In this document: in pieces, positions 1 to 5,468 of the stretch
Layout of the letters: each line of letters begins with the position of its first letter
How positions within the stretch are numbered: the stretch's first letter is position 1
Position numbers and translations under genes: made by a program
Notes under the pieces: generated by a model
Seen by the model: only the letters and a program-made list of their open reading frames with translations
What the model was told of the DNA's origin: nothing
Databases searched by the model: none
NCBI GenBank assembly: GCA_964569055.1
Contig: CAZMSZ010000440.1
Location: forward strand, 1-5,934
Reading direction: 5' to 3'
Length of the DNA stretch: 5,934 nucleotides
Origin: JAWLGW01 sp964569055
GTDB taxonomy: Bacteria; Planctomycetota; J058

Positions 1-368
1 AGCACGTCCTGGCTGACGACCGCCGCCGCCTCGCCGCGGAGCTCGCCCGCGAGGCGCAGCAGCGGCAACGGGTCGGCCGGCGCGGCCTCGAGCGCGTCGA
101 GCAGGCGCAGCCCCGCCCGGGCCGCGTCCGCCTCGTCGAGCGCGCCGGCGCGCTGGCCCCCGAGCCCGCCCACCCGCGCCGCCTGCGCGCAGGCCTCGAG
201 GTAGGCGCGACGCGCGCCCTCCCGGTCCCCCTGCCGGAGCCGATCGTCGCCGAGCGCGCGCTGCTCGCGGGCCTGCGCGCCGGCCGTGCGGTCGCGGAAC
301 ACCAGCGCGCCTGCGGCCACGCCGCCGGCCAGCACGATCAGCACCGCTCCGACCGCGCCCGGCTTCAC
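1..368 (-). CDS. Membrane-anchored hypothetical protein with TPR-like stretch (partial, C-terminus off the left edge)
   Basis: Reading leftward from a GTG at 368-366, an open frame of 122 codons reaches the window edge without a stop. The N-terminus (MKPGAVGAVLIVLAGG, continuing hydrophobic to about residue 24) looks like a signal anchor or signal peptide. It is followed by a charged helical stretch with a TPR-like pattern around residues 36-60 (RALGDDRLRQGDREGARRAY) and more Ala/Leu/Arg-rich helix to residue 122. Codon third positions are almost all G or C, as in the neighbouring genes. The frame has a stop at 455-453 and no other usual start codon between it and this GTG, which supports the start; the upstream GAGCGG is a weak Shine-Dalgarno. 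It lies 88 nt downstream of the VWA gene on the same strand and may be co-transcribed with it. I do not recognise the family. One repeat-like stretch is too little to prove a TPR domain, and the function is unknown. Confidence 0.6.
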   Translation of the reverse strand, partial: MKPGAVGAVLIVLAGGVAAGALVFRDRTAGAQAREQRALGDDRLRQGDREGARRAYLEACAQAARVGGLGGQRAGALDEADAARAGLRLLDALEAAPADPLPLLRLAGELRGEAAAVVSQDV

Positions 369-428
369 GTCCCGCTCACCCGGGCCAGGCCCGCGCGGCG
401 CTCGCTTCGGCTCACGCTGCTCCTCGAC

Positions 429-446
429 GGGCGCGCCCGCGCGCCC
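429..446 (-). terminator. GC hairpin just after the VWA gene
   Basis: GGGCGCGC and GCGCGCCC form a perfect 8-bp inverted repeat separated by two bases, and the pairing extends outward to ACGGG/CCCGT with one bulged C. It begins 10 nt beyond the VWA stop codon. No T-rich tract follows on the minus strand, so it is not a classical intrinsic terminator. It could be an RNA-stabilising 3' hairpin, a partial terminator between the VWA gene and the next gene, or chance in very GC-rich DNA. Confidence 0.3.
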
Positions 447-456
447 CGTTCACCCG

Positions 457-1773
457 TCAGTTCGCCCGCAGGTCGCGGTACTCGCCCCCGGTCTGCGCGG
501 CCAGGTCCTGCAGGAACTTCCGCATCGACTTGCTGCTGGCCATGCCGTAGCAGTTGACCTTCACCTGCCGCGCCCGGTTGAGGTCCGCCACCTTCTCGAG
601 GATCTCGTCGTGCGGGATGTCCTTCGCCTTGCCCTTCTCGCGGCTCTCGGGGATCCCGTCGGTGAACAGGTAGATCGAGTCGGCGCCCTCCACGCTGAAC
701 GCGAGCTCGAGCGCGAGGTCGGTGCGCGTGGCGGGCGACCACTTGAGCTTGCGCACGAACGAGATCGCGTCCTTCTTCACCCGGTCGGTCGCCGGCTGGA
801 CCTCCGGCTTCCACAGCCTGGTGTCCTTCTTGTCGCCGAACACCACGATCGAGAAGCGCGCCCGCGGGTTGAGCCCCTCGATGAACTTGCAGAACGCCTC
901 CTGGGCCTTGACGAAGCGCGACTCCTTGTGGGGCGGCCTGACGCCGCTCGGGTCGGGGTCCTTGTAGTCGTGCTCCTTACCCCTGGCGTCCTTCCACGTC
1001 TCGCCGAGCGGCAGGTCGATCACGCGCATGCTCGAGGAGATGTCGAGGCAGAGCACGAACGCCTGCGAGCGCACCACCGAGTCGAAGATCTTGCCCTCGC
1101 CCTGGCGCAGCCGCGTGGTGGCGGAGTCGCCGGCGGCCGGCTTGGTCTTGGGGTCGAAGTCGGGGCCGGCGGTCTCCCACCACTTGCCCCAGTCCTCGAG
1201 GCTCTCGAACGCCTGCCCGGTCAGGTGGTGGAGCGCGTCGTAGAGCTGCTCGGCCTCGGCGTCGCCGCTGTCGAACCCGACCTTGGCGAGCCGCTCGAAC
1301 AGCGGCTGCACGCCGTCGCGGTGCTCCATGCGCGAGAGGGCGCGGATCGCCGCCATGCGCGCCACCTTGAGCTCGTCGTCGTCCTCGAGGAGCACCGCCG
1401 CCACGGCCTTGACCGCCTCGGGGTCGCCCGCGCCGCCGAGGGCGTCGATGCACAGCACCTTCTGCTCGATCCGCTTCGACTTCTCGAGCAGCGAGAGCAG
1501 CTCCTCGCGCGGCTCGCCCGTCTTGGCGGCGGAGAGCGCGTCGCGGCAGGCGTGATAGACGTCCGCGTCCTCGATCAGCGCCCCGTACTTGACCAGGACC
1601 TCCACGCCCTTCTCGGTGGGCGCCTCGCCGATCTTCTCGGCGGCCTGGATCATGCCCGCCGTGTCGTTGCGCCTGGCGGCCTTCTCGAAGTCCTTGTGCG
1701 CGTCGTCGGCCGCCAGCGCGGCGGAGCCGAGCAGTGAGACGACCGCGACCGCGGTCAGCGCGTGCCTCTGCAT
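457..1773 (-). CDS. Secreted HEAT-repeat and von Willebrand factor A (VWA) domain protein
   Basis: This is a complete 438-aa protein. The ATG at 1773-1771 is set by a strong ribosome binding site (GGAGGT, 9 nt upstream), although the frame stays open into the gap. Residues 1-21 are a signal peptide ending in a typical Ala-x-Ala site (SAALA then ADD), so export is predicted. Residues about 25-185 are helical with HEAT-like pairs (for example around 104-147, IEQKVLCIDALGG and LKVARMAAIRALSRM). A WGKWWE stretch at 195-200 ends this part. Residues about 236-438 form a VWA domain with a complete MIDAS: D244-x-S246-x-S248, T351 in ATRTDLALE and D372 in FTDGIPES, so divalent-metal-dependent ligand binding is plausible. 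A hydrophilic insertion of about 35 residues (250-286) follows the first MIDAS motif. Secreted HEAT+VWA proteins occur in planctomycetes and similar bacteria, mostly with unknown ligands. I assign the domains with confidence but no specific role. Confidence 0.9.
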   Translation of the reverse strand: MQRHALTAVAVVSLLGSAALAADDAHKDFEKAARRNDTAGMIQAAEKIGEAPTEKGVEVLVKYGALIEDADVYHACRDALSAAKTGEPREELLSLLEKSKRIEQKVLCIDALGGAGDPEAVKAVAAVLLEDDDELKVARMAAIRALSRMEHRDGVQPLFERLAKVGFDSGDAEAEQLYDALHHLTGQAFESLEDWGKWWETAGPDFDPKTKPAAGDSATTRLRQGEGKIFDSVVRSQAFVLCLDISSSMRVIDLPLGETWKDARGKEHDYKDPDPSGVRPPHKESRFVKAQEAFCKFIEGLNPRARFSIVVFGDKKDTRLWKPEVQPATDRVKKDAISFVRKLKWSPATRTDLALELAFSVEGADSIYLFTDGIPESREKGKAKDIPHDEILEKVADLNRARQVKVNCYGMASSKSMRKFLQDLAAQTGGEYRDLRAN

Positions 1774-1802
1774 GGAGCACCTACCTCCGAACGAGCGGGC
1801 GG

Positions 1803-1808
1803 ATTGTA
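1803..1808 (-). promoter_or_regulatory. Possible -10 box for the VWA gene
   Basis: On the minus strand TACAAT matches the sigma70 -10 consensus at five of six positions, in a locally AT-richer patch 29 nt upstream of the VWA start codon. A transcript starting near 1796 would have a short leader containing the strong GGAGGT at 1788-1783. The expected -35 position (about 1826-1831) lies in the N gap, so the promoter cannot be confirmed from this sequence. Confidence 0.35.
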
Positions 1809-1820
1809 ACGCGTCAGCGG

Positions 1821-1920
1821 NNNNNNNNNNNNNNNNNNNNNNNNNNNNNNNNNNNNNNNNNNNNNNNNNNNNNNNNNNNNNNNNNNNNNNNNNNNNNNNN
1901 NNNNNNNNNNNNNNNNNNNN
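1821..1920. other. Assembly gap of 100 N
   Basis: Exactly 100 undetermined bases. A round 100 is a common placeholder for a gap of unknown size, so the true distance between the PpiC gene and the VWA gene, and any gene between them, cannot be known. Open frames that appear to cross this stretch are artefacts. Confidence 0.98.
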
Positions 1921-2777
1921 AGCAGCTCGCGCGCGCGCCGCTGCTCGAGCGCGCCCAGCAGCGGCTGTCGCATGCGCTCGAAGCTGGCCGAGGCGGGGCG
2001 GCGTACGCCGCTCACCCACAGCAGGTGATAGCCGGCCGTCGAGCGCACCGGCTCGCGCACCAGCCCCGGCTCGCCGCGCGCGAACGCGGCCGCGACCACC
2101 TCGGGCGGCACGCTCGGGTGCGGCCCGCGAGTGAGCCAGTCGAGGTCGCCGCCGCTCAGCGCCGCCATGGGGTCGTCGGACTCGGCGATCAGGCGGAGGA
2201 AGTCGGCCTCGCGCGGGCTGTCCCCCAGGCGCTTCAGGAGCTCCTCGGCGCGGGCGCGCGCGGCCGCCGCGTCGCGGGTCGGCGAGACCTTGACGAGGAC
2301 GTGGCGGACCCGCAGCTGCAAGGTCTCGTGCGCGAAGAAGGCGCGCAGGTCGTCCTCGCTGATCCCCGCCCGCAGGTAGCTGCGGAACGCGGTGGGGACG
2401 CGCAGCGCCTCGCTGAACTGCTCGAGCGTCTGGCCGGCGCGCTGCAGGAAGGCGTCGAGCCCGCCCTGCGGCGCCAGCGCCTCGCGCGCCTCCGCGAGCG
2501 CCGCCTCGAGCTCGCCCGCGGGCAACCGCGCGGGGTCGACGCCCTCGCGCAGCAGGTTGGCGTGCATCAGCGCCACGGTCACGCGCCGCTCGATCGCGTG
2601 CGGGAGCGGGACGCCGCGCGCGACGTCGGCCGCGACCTCGGTGCGCAGCACCGCGATCCCGTCCACGCGCGCCCAGGCGGTCTCCCAGGCGGCCTCGTCC
2701 TCGGCGCGCGCGGGCGCCAGGGCGACGCCCGCCAGGGCCAGCCCCAGCGCCGGCGCCAGGAGCGCGCGCGCCCTCAC
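1921..2777 (-). CDS. SurA/PpiC-type parvulin peptidyl-prolyl isomerase, exported (C-terminus lost in gap)
   Basis: 285 codons are visible from a GTG at 2777-2775 before the frame enters the N gap, so the real stop is missing. Residues 1-25 are a signal peptide (Leu/Ala core, ending APARA before EDEAA), so the product acts outside the cytoplasmic membrane. Residues about 36-150 form the helical chaperone-like part typical of SurA-like proteins (VDGIAVLRTEV, then AIERRVTVALMHANLL). Residues about 155-257 are a parvulin (PpiC) domain: LRVRHVLVKV, SGGDLDWLTRG, VPPEVVAAAFARGEPG and TAGYHLLWV match the family's conserved strand, GGDL-W and GYH motifs. Parvulins isomerise X-Pro bonds and, in SurA, assist folding of envelope proteins. 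The start overlaps the yebC stop by 4 nt (GTGA) without an obvious Shine-Dalgarno of its own, which suggests translational coupling. With one parvulin domain visible, PrsA- or PpiD-like roles are also possible, so no gene symbol is given. Confidence 0.88.
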
Positions 2778-3502
2778 GCGGCCGGCGGCTCGTAGTTGCT
2801 GTACACGTCCTGCACGTCGTCGTGGTCCTCGAGCGCCTCGAGCAGCTTCTCGACCTTGGGGACCAGCTCCGCGTCGGGGGTCACCGTGTTCTGCGGGACC
2901 CAGCTCACCTGCGCGGTCGAGAGCGTCCAGCCGCGCGCGGCGAGCGCCTGCTTGACCGGCTCGAACGCCTGCGGGGAGGTCGTGATCTCGAACCCGTCCT
3001 CGCCGTCGACCACGTCGTCGGCGCCGCCCTCGACCGCGGCCTCGAACACCTCGTCGAACGAGGCGCTCCCCTTCTCCACGGCGATCAGCCCCTGCTTGTC
3101 GAACATGAACGAGACCGCGCCGGGGTTGGCCAGGTTGCCGCCGCTCACCGAGAAGATCTTGCGCATCTCGGGCGCGGTGCGGTTGCGGTTGTCCGTCACG
3201 ACCTCGGCCAGGATCGCCACGCCGCCGGGGCCGTAGCCCTCGTAGAGGATCTCGGCGTAGACCACGTCCCCCAGCTCGCCGGTCGCCTTCTTGATCGCCC
3301 GCTCGATGCTGTCGTTGGGCATGTTGCCCGCCTTCGCCTTGTCGACGGCGTAGCGGAGCTTGAGGTTCTTGTCGGGGTCGCCGCCGCCCTCGCGGGCCGC
3401 GATCATGATGGCCTTGGAGTACTTGGAGAAGTACTTGCTCCGCTTGGCGTCCTGCGCCGCCTTGTGGTGCTTGATGCCGGCCCAGTGGGAGTGACCTGCC
3501 AT
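2774..3502 (-). CDS. yebC: YebC/PmpR/TACO1-family protein
   Basis: A complete 242-aa protein, the usual length for the family. The N-terminus MAGHSHWAGIKHHKAAQDAK is the family hallmark, followed by conserved stretches such as NMPNDSIERAIKKATGE, YEGYGPGGVAILAEVVTDNRNRT and GGNLANPGAVSFMF; the C-terminal part is acidic (EDHDDVQDVYSN). The ATG at 3502-3500 is preceded by GAGGA at a suitable distance. Members of this family are cytoplasmic. Some were described as DNA-binding regulators (PmpR), while YebC and mitochondrial TACO1 have been linked to helping ribosomes through difficult sequences such as proline stretches. The sequence does not say which role applies. It is the middle gene of the leftward operon, starting 15 nt after the HhH-GPD-like gene and overlapping the PpiC gene by 4 nt. 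In many bacteria yebC neighbours ruvC; no ruv gene is visible here. Confidence 0.97.
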   Translation of the reverse strand: MAGHSHWAGIKHHKAAQDAKRSKYFSKYSKAIMIAAREGGGDPDKNLKLRYAVDKAKAGNMPNDSIERAIKKATGELGDVVYAEILYEGYGPGGVAILAEVVTDNRNRTAPEMRKIFSVSGGNLANPGAVSFMFDKQGLIAVEKGSASFDEVFEAAVEGGADDVVDGEDGFEITTSPQAFEPVKQALAARGWTLSTAQVSWVPQNTVTPDAELVPKVEKLLEALEDHDDVQDVYSNYEPPAA

Positions 3503-3517
3503 CGTCGTCCTCGCCCG

Positions 3518-4192
3518 CTACCTAGCGCGCTTCAGGTCGCGCTTCGCGTACTCGATCATGAGGTGGTGCGCCTCGAGCAGGCCGATGTCGTCGACCCCGT
3601 CGAGCAGGGCCTTCGCCGTGCGCTTCTTCTGGTTGAGCGTCGACTTGGGCGGCCACGCCTTCTGCTCCTCGAGCACCTCCTCGGTGAGGGGGTCCCAGGG
3701 GAGCTGCGACTCGAGCCCGAGCCCGGTGAGCAGGTAGGTGGAGCCCCACGGCGGGATCCCCGGCAGGTCCGCGATCCACTTGCGCGCCTTCTCGGCCGCG
3801 CTCTTGCGCTCCTTGGCGTTCTCCGACTCGGTGAGGTCCTGCCGGAGCGGCTCGAAGGAGGTGTCGTCGATCTCCTCGAACACCCGCTGCAAGAACTCCT
3901 TGATCCGGGGCGCGAGGAACTCGGAGGGGGCGACCTTGGCGTCGTCGAGCACGTCGGCGATCTCGCGCACCGTCGCCACGCGGACCTCGCTCCACGAGGC
4001 GAACACCTTGTCGTCGGTGAACCCCTTGTAGGCCTTGCGCGCGGCTTGGACCGGGTTGGAGTAGACGAGCAGGTAGAAGATGAACCGGTCGAGGAGCGGC
4101 AGGTCCCGCTCGGGTACGGCCTGGCCGTGCTTGTCCTGCAAACCCTGCAGGAATTTGTGGAACTTCTTCGCCTTGTCGCGGATCGCGGCCAC
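3518..4192 (-). CDS. Endonuclease III-like HhH-GPD protein lacking catalytic Lys and Fe-S cluster
   Basis: The best start is the GTG at 4192-4190, giving 224 aa, because AGGAG lies 5 nt upstream. A longer frame with ATG at 4303 would begin inside the promoter and add 37 residues with no visible family character. The fold resembles endonuclease III: DRFIFYLLVYSNP (35-47) for the first helix, a helix-hairpin-helix at 143-151 (LPGIPPWGS, compare LPGVGRKTA), and EAHHLMIEYAKRDL (207-220, compare CHHWLILHGRYTC) near the end. From E. coli Nth as I remember it, the catalytic Lys falls on W149, while the catalytic Asp position, 18 residues later, is kept as D167. There is no cysteine in the protein, and it ends where the 4Fe-4S loop would begin. 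The 3' part overlaps nothing, and the stop is 15 nt before yebC. It may be a DNA-binding repair-related protein without lyase or glycosylase activity, or use other chemistry. A planctomycete-type subgroup is my impression. The family call is moderately sure, the function is not. Confidence 0.75.
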   Translation of the reverse strand: MAAIRDKAKKFHKFLQGLQDKHGQAVPERDLPLLDRFIFYLLVYSNPVQAARKAYKGFTDDKVFASWSEVRVATVREIADVLDDAKVAPSEFLAPRIKEFLQRVFEEIDDTSFEPLRQDLTESENAKERKSAAEKARKWIADLPGIPPWGSTYLLTGLGLESQLPWDPLTEEVLEEQKAWPPKSTLNQKKRTAKALLDGVDDIGLLEAHHLMIEYAKRDLKRAR

Positions 4193-4274
4193 GGCTGCTC
4201 CTGCGCTCGTTGGGGCCCGGCGCGCTTCGGCGCCGAGGGCGACGAGGGGCGCTGGGTCCCCCCAAGGGCGGCAG

Positions 4275-4303
4275 AGTCTAAGTGACGACCTGATGGTCAT
4301 CAA
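4275..4303 (-). promoter_or_regulatory. Sigma70-like promoter of the HhH-GPD-yebC-PpiC operon
   Basis: On the minus strand TTGATG (4303-4298) and TAGACT (4280-4275) are separated by exactly 17 bp. Each hexamer matches the consensus at four of six positions, in an AT-richer patch of otherwise very GC-rich DNA. Transcription would begin near 4268 and leave a leader of about 75 nt before the GTG at 4192. The placement also argues against translation starting at the ATG at 4303. A 12-bp inverted repeat (TGATG-GT-CATCA, 4291-4302) overlaps the -35 hexamer and could be an operator half-site pair. No experimental support is available. Confidence 0.5.
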
Positions 4304-4353
4304 TGGTGTGCGCCAGCGCCGGCGCGGTCACGTCGCTGCGCCGGGCGGCCGCG

Positions 4354-4401
4354 AAAAACCAAACAAGAACCCCCGCACGGGCAACGCGCCAATGCGGGGG
4401 T
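4354..4401 (-). terminator. Intrinsic terminator reading leftward
   Basis: TGCGGGGGT (4393-4401) and ACCCCCGCA (4369-4377) pair perfectly over 9 bp around a 15-nt loop. The loop has a further GGC/GCC pairing inside it, and the stem can extend outward through a G-U and A-T pairs with one mismatch. On the minus strand the stem is followed at once by TCTTGTTTGGTTTTT (4368-4354), a good T-rich tract. On the plus strand only CTTT followed by a G run follows, so the leftward direction is favoured. It sits about 50 nt upstream of the leftward operon promoter and would shield it from transcription arriving from the right, or end an unrecognised leftward RNA. Confidence 0.6.
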
Positions 4402-4562
4402 CTTTGGGGGGTTGGGGATTGGAGGGCTCGCTCGCGCCCTGTGCTCACCCTCTGTGCAAGGAGGTTGCCGTGGTCGCGTGGCGCCAGGCCGTTGCACCAC
4501 AACCTGTTTCATATCAACGCACTAGCTCTCCCGCTCGGCCCTGAGGCCCGTCTGCCACTGGC

Positions 4563-4578
4563 GCCGTCGCGCGACGGC
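4563..4578. repeat. 16-bp perfect palindrome
   Basis: GCCGTCGCGCGACGGC is its own reverse complement, 78 nt upstream of the glycosyltransferase start. A second inverted pair, CCACTG (4555-4560) and CAGTGG (4597-4602), encloses it. The CAGTGG falls where a -35 box for the possible -10 at 4620 would lie, so an operator for a dimeric regulator is possible. In GC-rich DNA a palindrome of this length could also be chance or an RNA hairpin. Confidence 0.45.
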
Positions 4579-4619
4579 AGGCGAGCGCTCCTGTCGCAGT
4601 GGCCGGCCAGCCGGAGGAG

Positions 4620-4625
4620 TAGAAT
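4620..4625 (+). promoter_or_regulatory. Possible -10 box for the glycosyltransferase gene
   Basis: TAGAAT matches the -10 consensus at five of six positions, 30 nt before the ATG at 4656. At 17-bp spacing the -35 position reads CAGTGG, a poor match, so the promoter would be weak, activator-dependent or not sigma70. This is the best rightward candidate I can find in the intergenic region. Confidence 0.28.
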
Positions 4626-4655
4626 CACCGCCCCTGCGCAGGTTACGAGAGAGCC

Positions 4656-5429
4656 ATGGCCTCGCCCGTCCCCGCCGTCGCCCCGCTCGCTTCACCGCCC
4701 CTCTCGGCGCGCGGGTTGGTGCTGATCCCTGCGTTCAACGAGGAGGGCGTGCTGGGCGGGGTGCTCGACGAGCTGCGCCGCCACACCCGCTTCGATGTGC
4801 TGGTGGTCGACGACGGCTCGAGCGACCGCACCGCGGACATGGCGCGCGCCCACGGCGCGGCCGTGGCGCGCCACCCCTTCAACATGGGCTACGGGGCCGC
4901 CCTCCAGACGGGCTACAAGTACGCGGCGCAGCACGGCTACGAGGTCCTGGTCCAGCTCGACGCCGACGGCCAGCACGACCCGGCCTACGTCGAGGTGCTC
5001 GCGCGCCGCGTGCTCGAGGGCCACGTCGACGCGTGCGTGGGCTCGCGCTTCCTGCTCGGCGAGGGCTACATCCCGCCGTTCGCGCGCCGCGTGGGCATGG
5101 TCCTGTTCGGCTACATCGCCTCGGTCGTGACCAAGCGGCGCGTGACCGACCCGACCAGCGGCTACCAGGCGCTCTCGTCGCGCGTGTTCCGGTTCTTGCG
5201 CAGCGACGTGTTCCCCGCCGACTACCCCGACGCCGACGTCCTGATCCTGCTCCACCGCGCCGGCTTCCGCGCCGAGGAGGTGCCGGTCGCCATGCGCCAG
5301 AGCAGCACCGGCAAGTCGATGCACAGCGGCGTGCTGCGCCCCATGTTCTACGTGTTCAAGATGCTGCTCTCGATCGGCGTCACCCTCCTGCGCGAGCCTC
5401 CCCGCCCCGACAGGATCCCGGCCGAGTAG
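4656..5429 (+). CDS. DPM1-like family 2 glycosyltransferase (polyprenyl-phosphate sugar transferase type)
   Basis: A complete 257-aa protein starting at ATG 4656; the ribosome binding site is weak (GAGAGAG). It shows the GT-A fold signature of family 2: LVLIPAFNEE (21-30), VLVVDDGSSDRTADMA (48-63), NMGYGAALQTGYKYA (76-90) and the metal-binding DxD in LDADGQHD (101-108, D102 and D104). GSRFLLGEG (129-137), DPTSGYQALSSRVF (165-178) and a Lys/Arg-containing tail follow. These match dolichyl- or undecaprenyl-phosphate mannose/glucose synthases, which move a sugar from a nucleotide donor to a lipid phosphate on the cytoplasmic face of the membrane. No C-terminal transmembrane bundle is present, as in soluble DPM1 types; only FYVFKMLLSIGVTLL (231-245) might touch the membrane. 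Membrane attachment may come from the DUF2304-type protein encoded 39 nt downstream. Donor sugar and final glycan cannot be read from the sequence. About 18 N-terminal residues precede the fold, so a later start is possible. Confidence 0.93.
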   Translation: MASPVPAVAPLASPPLSARGLVLIPAFNEEGVLGGVLDELRRHTRFDVLVVDDGSSDRTADMARAHGAAVARHPFNMGYGAALQTGYKYAAQHGYEVLVQLDADGQHDPAYVEVLARRVLEGHVDACVGSRFLLGEGYIPPFARRVGMVLFGYIASVVTKRRVTDPTSGYQALSSRVFRFLRSDVFPADYPDADVLILLHRAGFRAEEVPVAMRQSSTGKSMHSGVLRPMFYVFKMLLSIGVTLLREPPRPDRIPAE

Positions 5430-5468
5430 CAGCGGCGTCGAGGCGCGCGAGGCGCCGCAGGAGGCCCC

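Larger units (their letters stand above)
4402..4655. other. Divergent intergenic region without a recognisable gene
   Basis: About 250 nt between the leftward terminator and the glycosyltransferase start contain no supported protein gene. Visible structure includes a GTGCAA/TTGCAC inverted pair (4454-4459 and 4492-4497) that overlaps an AAGGAGG at 4458-4464, the palindrome TGGCGCCA at 4479-4486, a CCACTG/CAGTGG pair (4555-4560 and 4597-4602) framing a 16-bp palindrome, and GGCCGGCC at 4601-4608. The base composition is more mixed than in the genes, with local AT-rich patches such as TTTCATATCAA near 4507-4517. It may carry regulatory sites or a small RNA; I recognise no tRNA, SRP RNA, 6S RNA or riboswitch. 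Confidence 0.5.

Noticed and set aside
286..1737. A 483-codon plus-strand open frame opposite the VWA gene
   Set aside because: It is a shadow of the VWA gene: the translation is rich in Arg, Leu, Val and Glu with no family motif, and the opposite strand has a signal peptide, intact MIDAS and a strong ribosome site.
2822..4285. A 487-codon plus-strand open frame opposite yebC and the HhH-GPD-like gene
   Set aside because: It spans two clearly recognised genes on the other strand and has no motif of its own; long antisense frames are expected in high-GC DNA.
4193..4303. N-terminal extension of the HhH-GPD-like protein to the ATG at 4303
   Set aside because: The extra 37 residues show no family similarity, the ATG lies in the -35 element, and the GTG at 4192 has AGGAG 5 nt upstream.
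4300..4512. Minus-strand frame of 70 codons beginning MKQVVVQRPGATRP
   Set aside because: It has no ribosome site at a suitable distance, is Pro/Arg-rich without a motif, and runs through the terminator hairpin.
4470..4544. A 24-codon plus-strand frame from GTG 4470 with a perfect AAGGAGG five bases upstream
   Set aside because: Only about half its third positions are G or C, unlike all neighbours, and the peptide has no leader-peptide or toxin character. The ribosome-site match may be chance, so I keep it as non-coding.
4402..4655. Signal recognition particle RNA, 6S RNA, tRNA or a known riboswitch in the intergenic region
   Set aside because: I looked on both strands for the SRP GGAAGGAAGCA-type loop, a tRNA T-loop GGTTCGA and cloverleaf arms, and familiar riboswitch cores, and found none.
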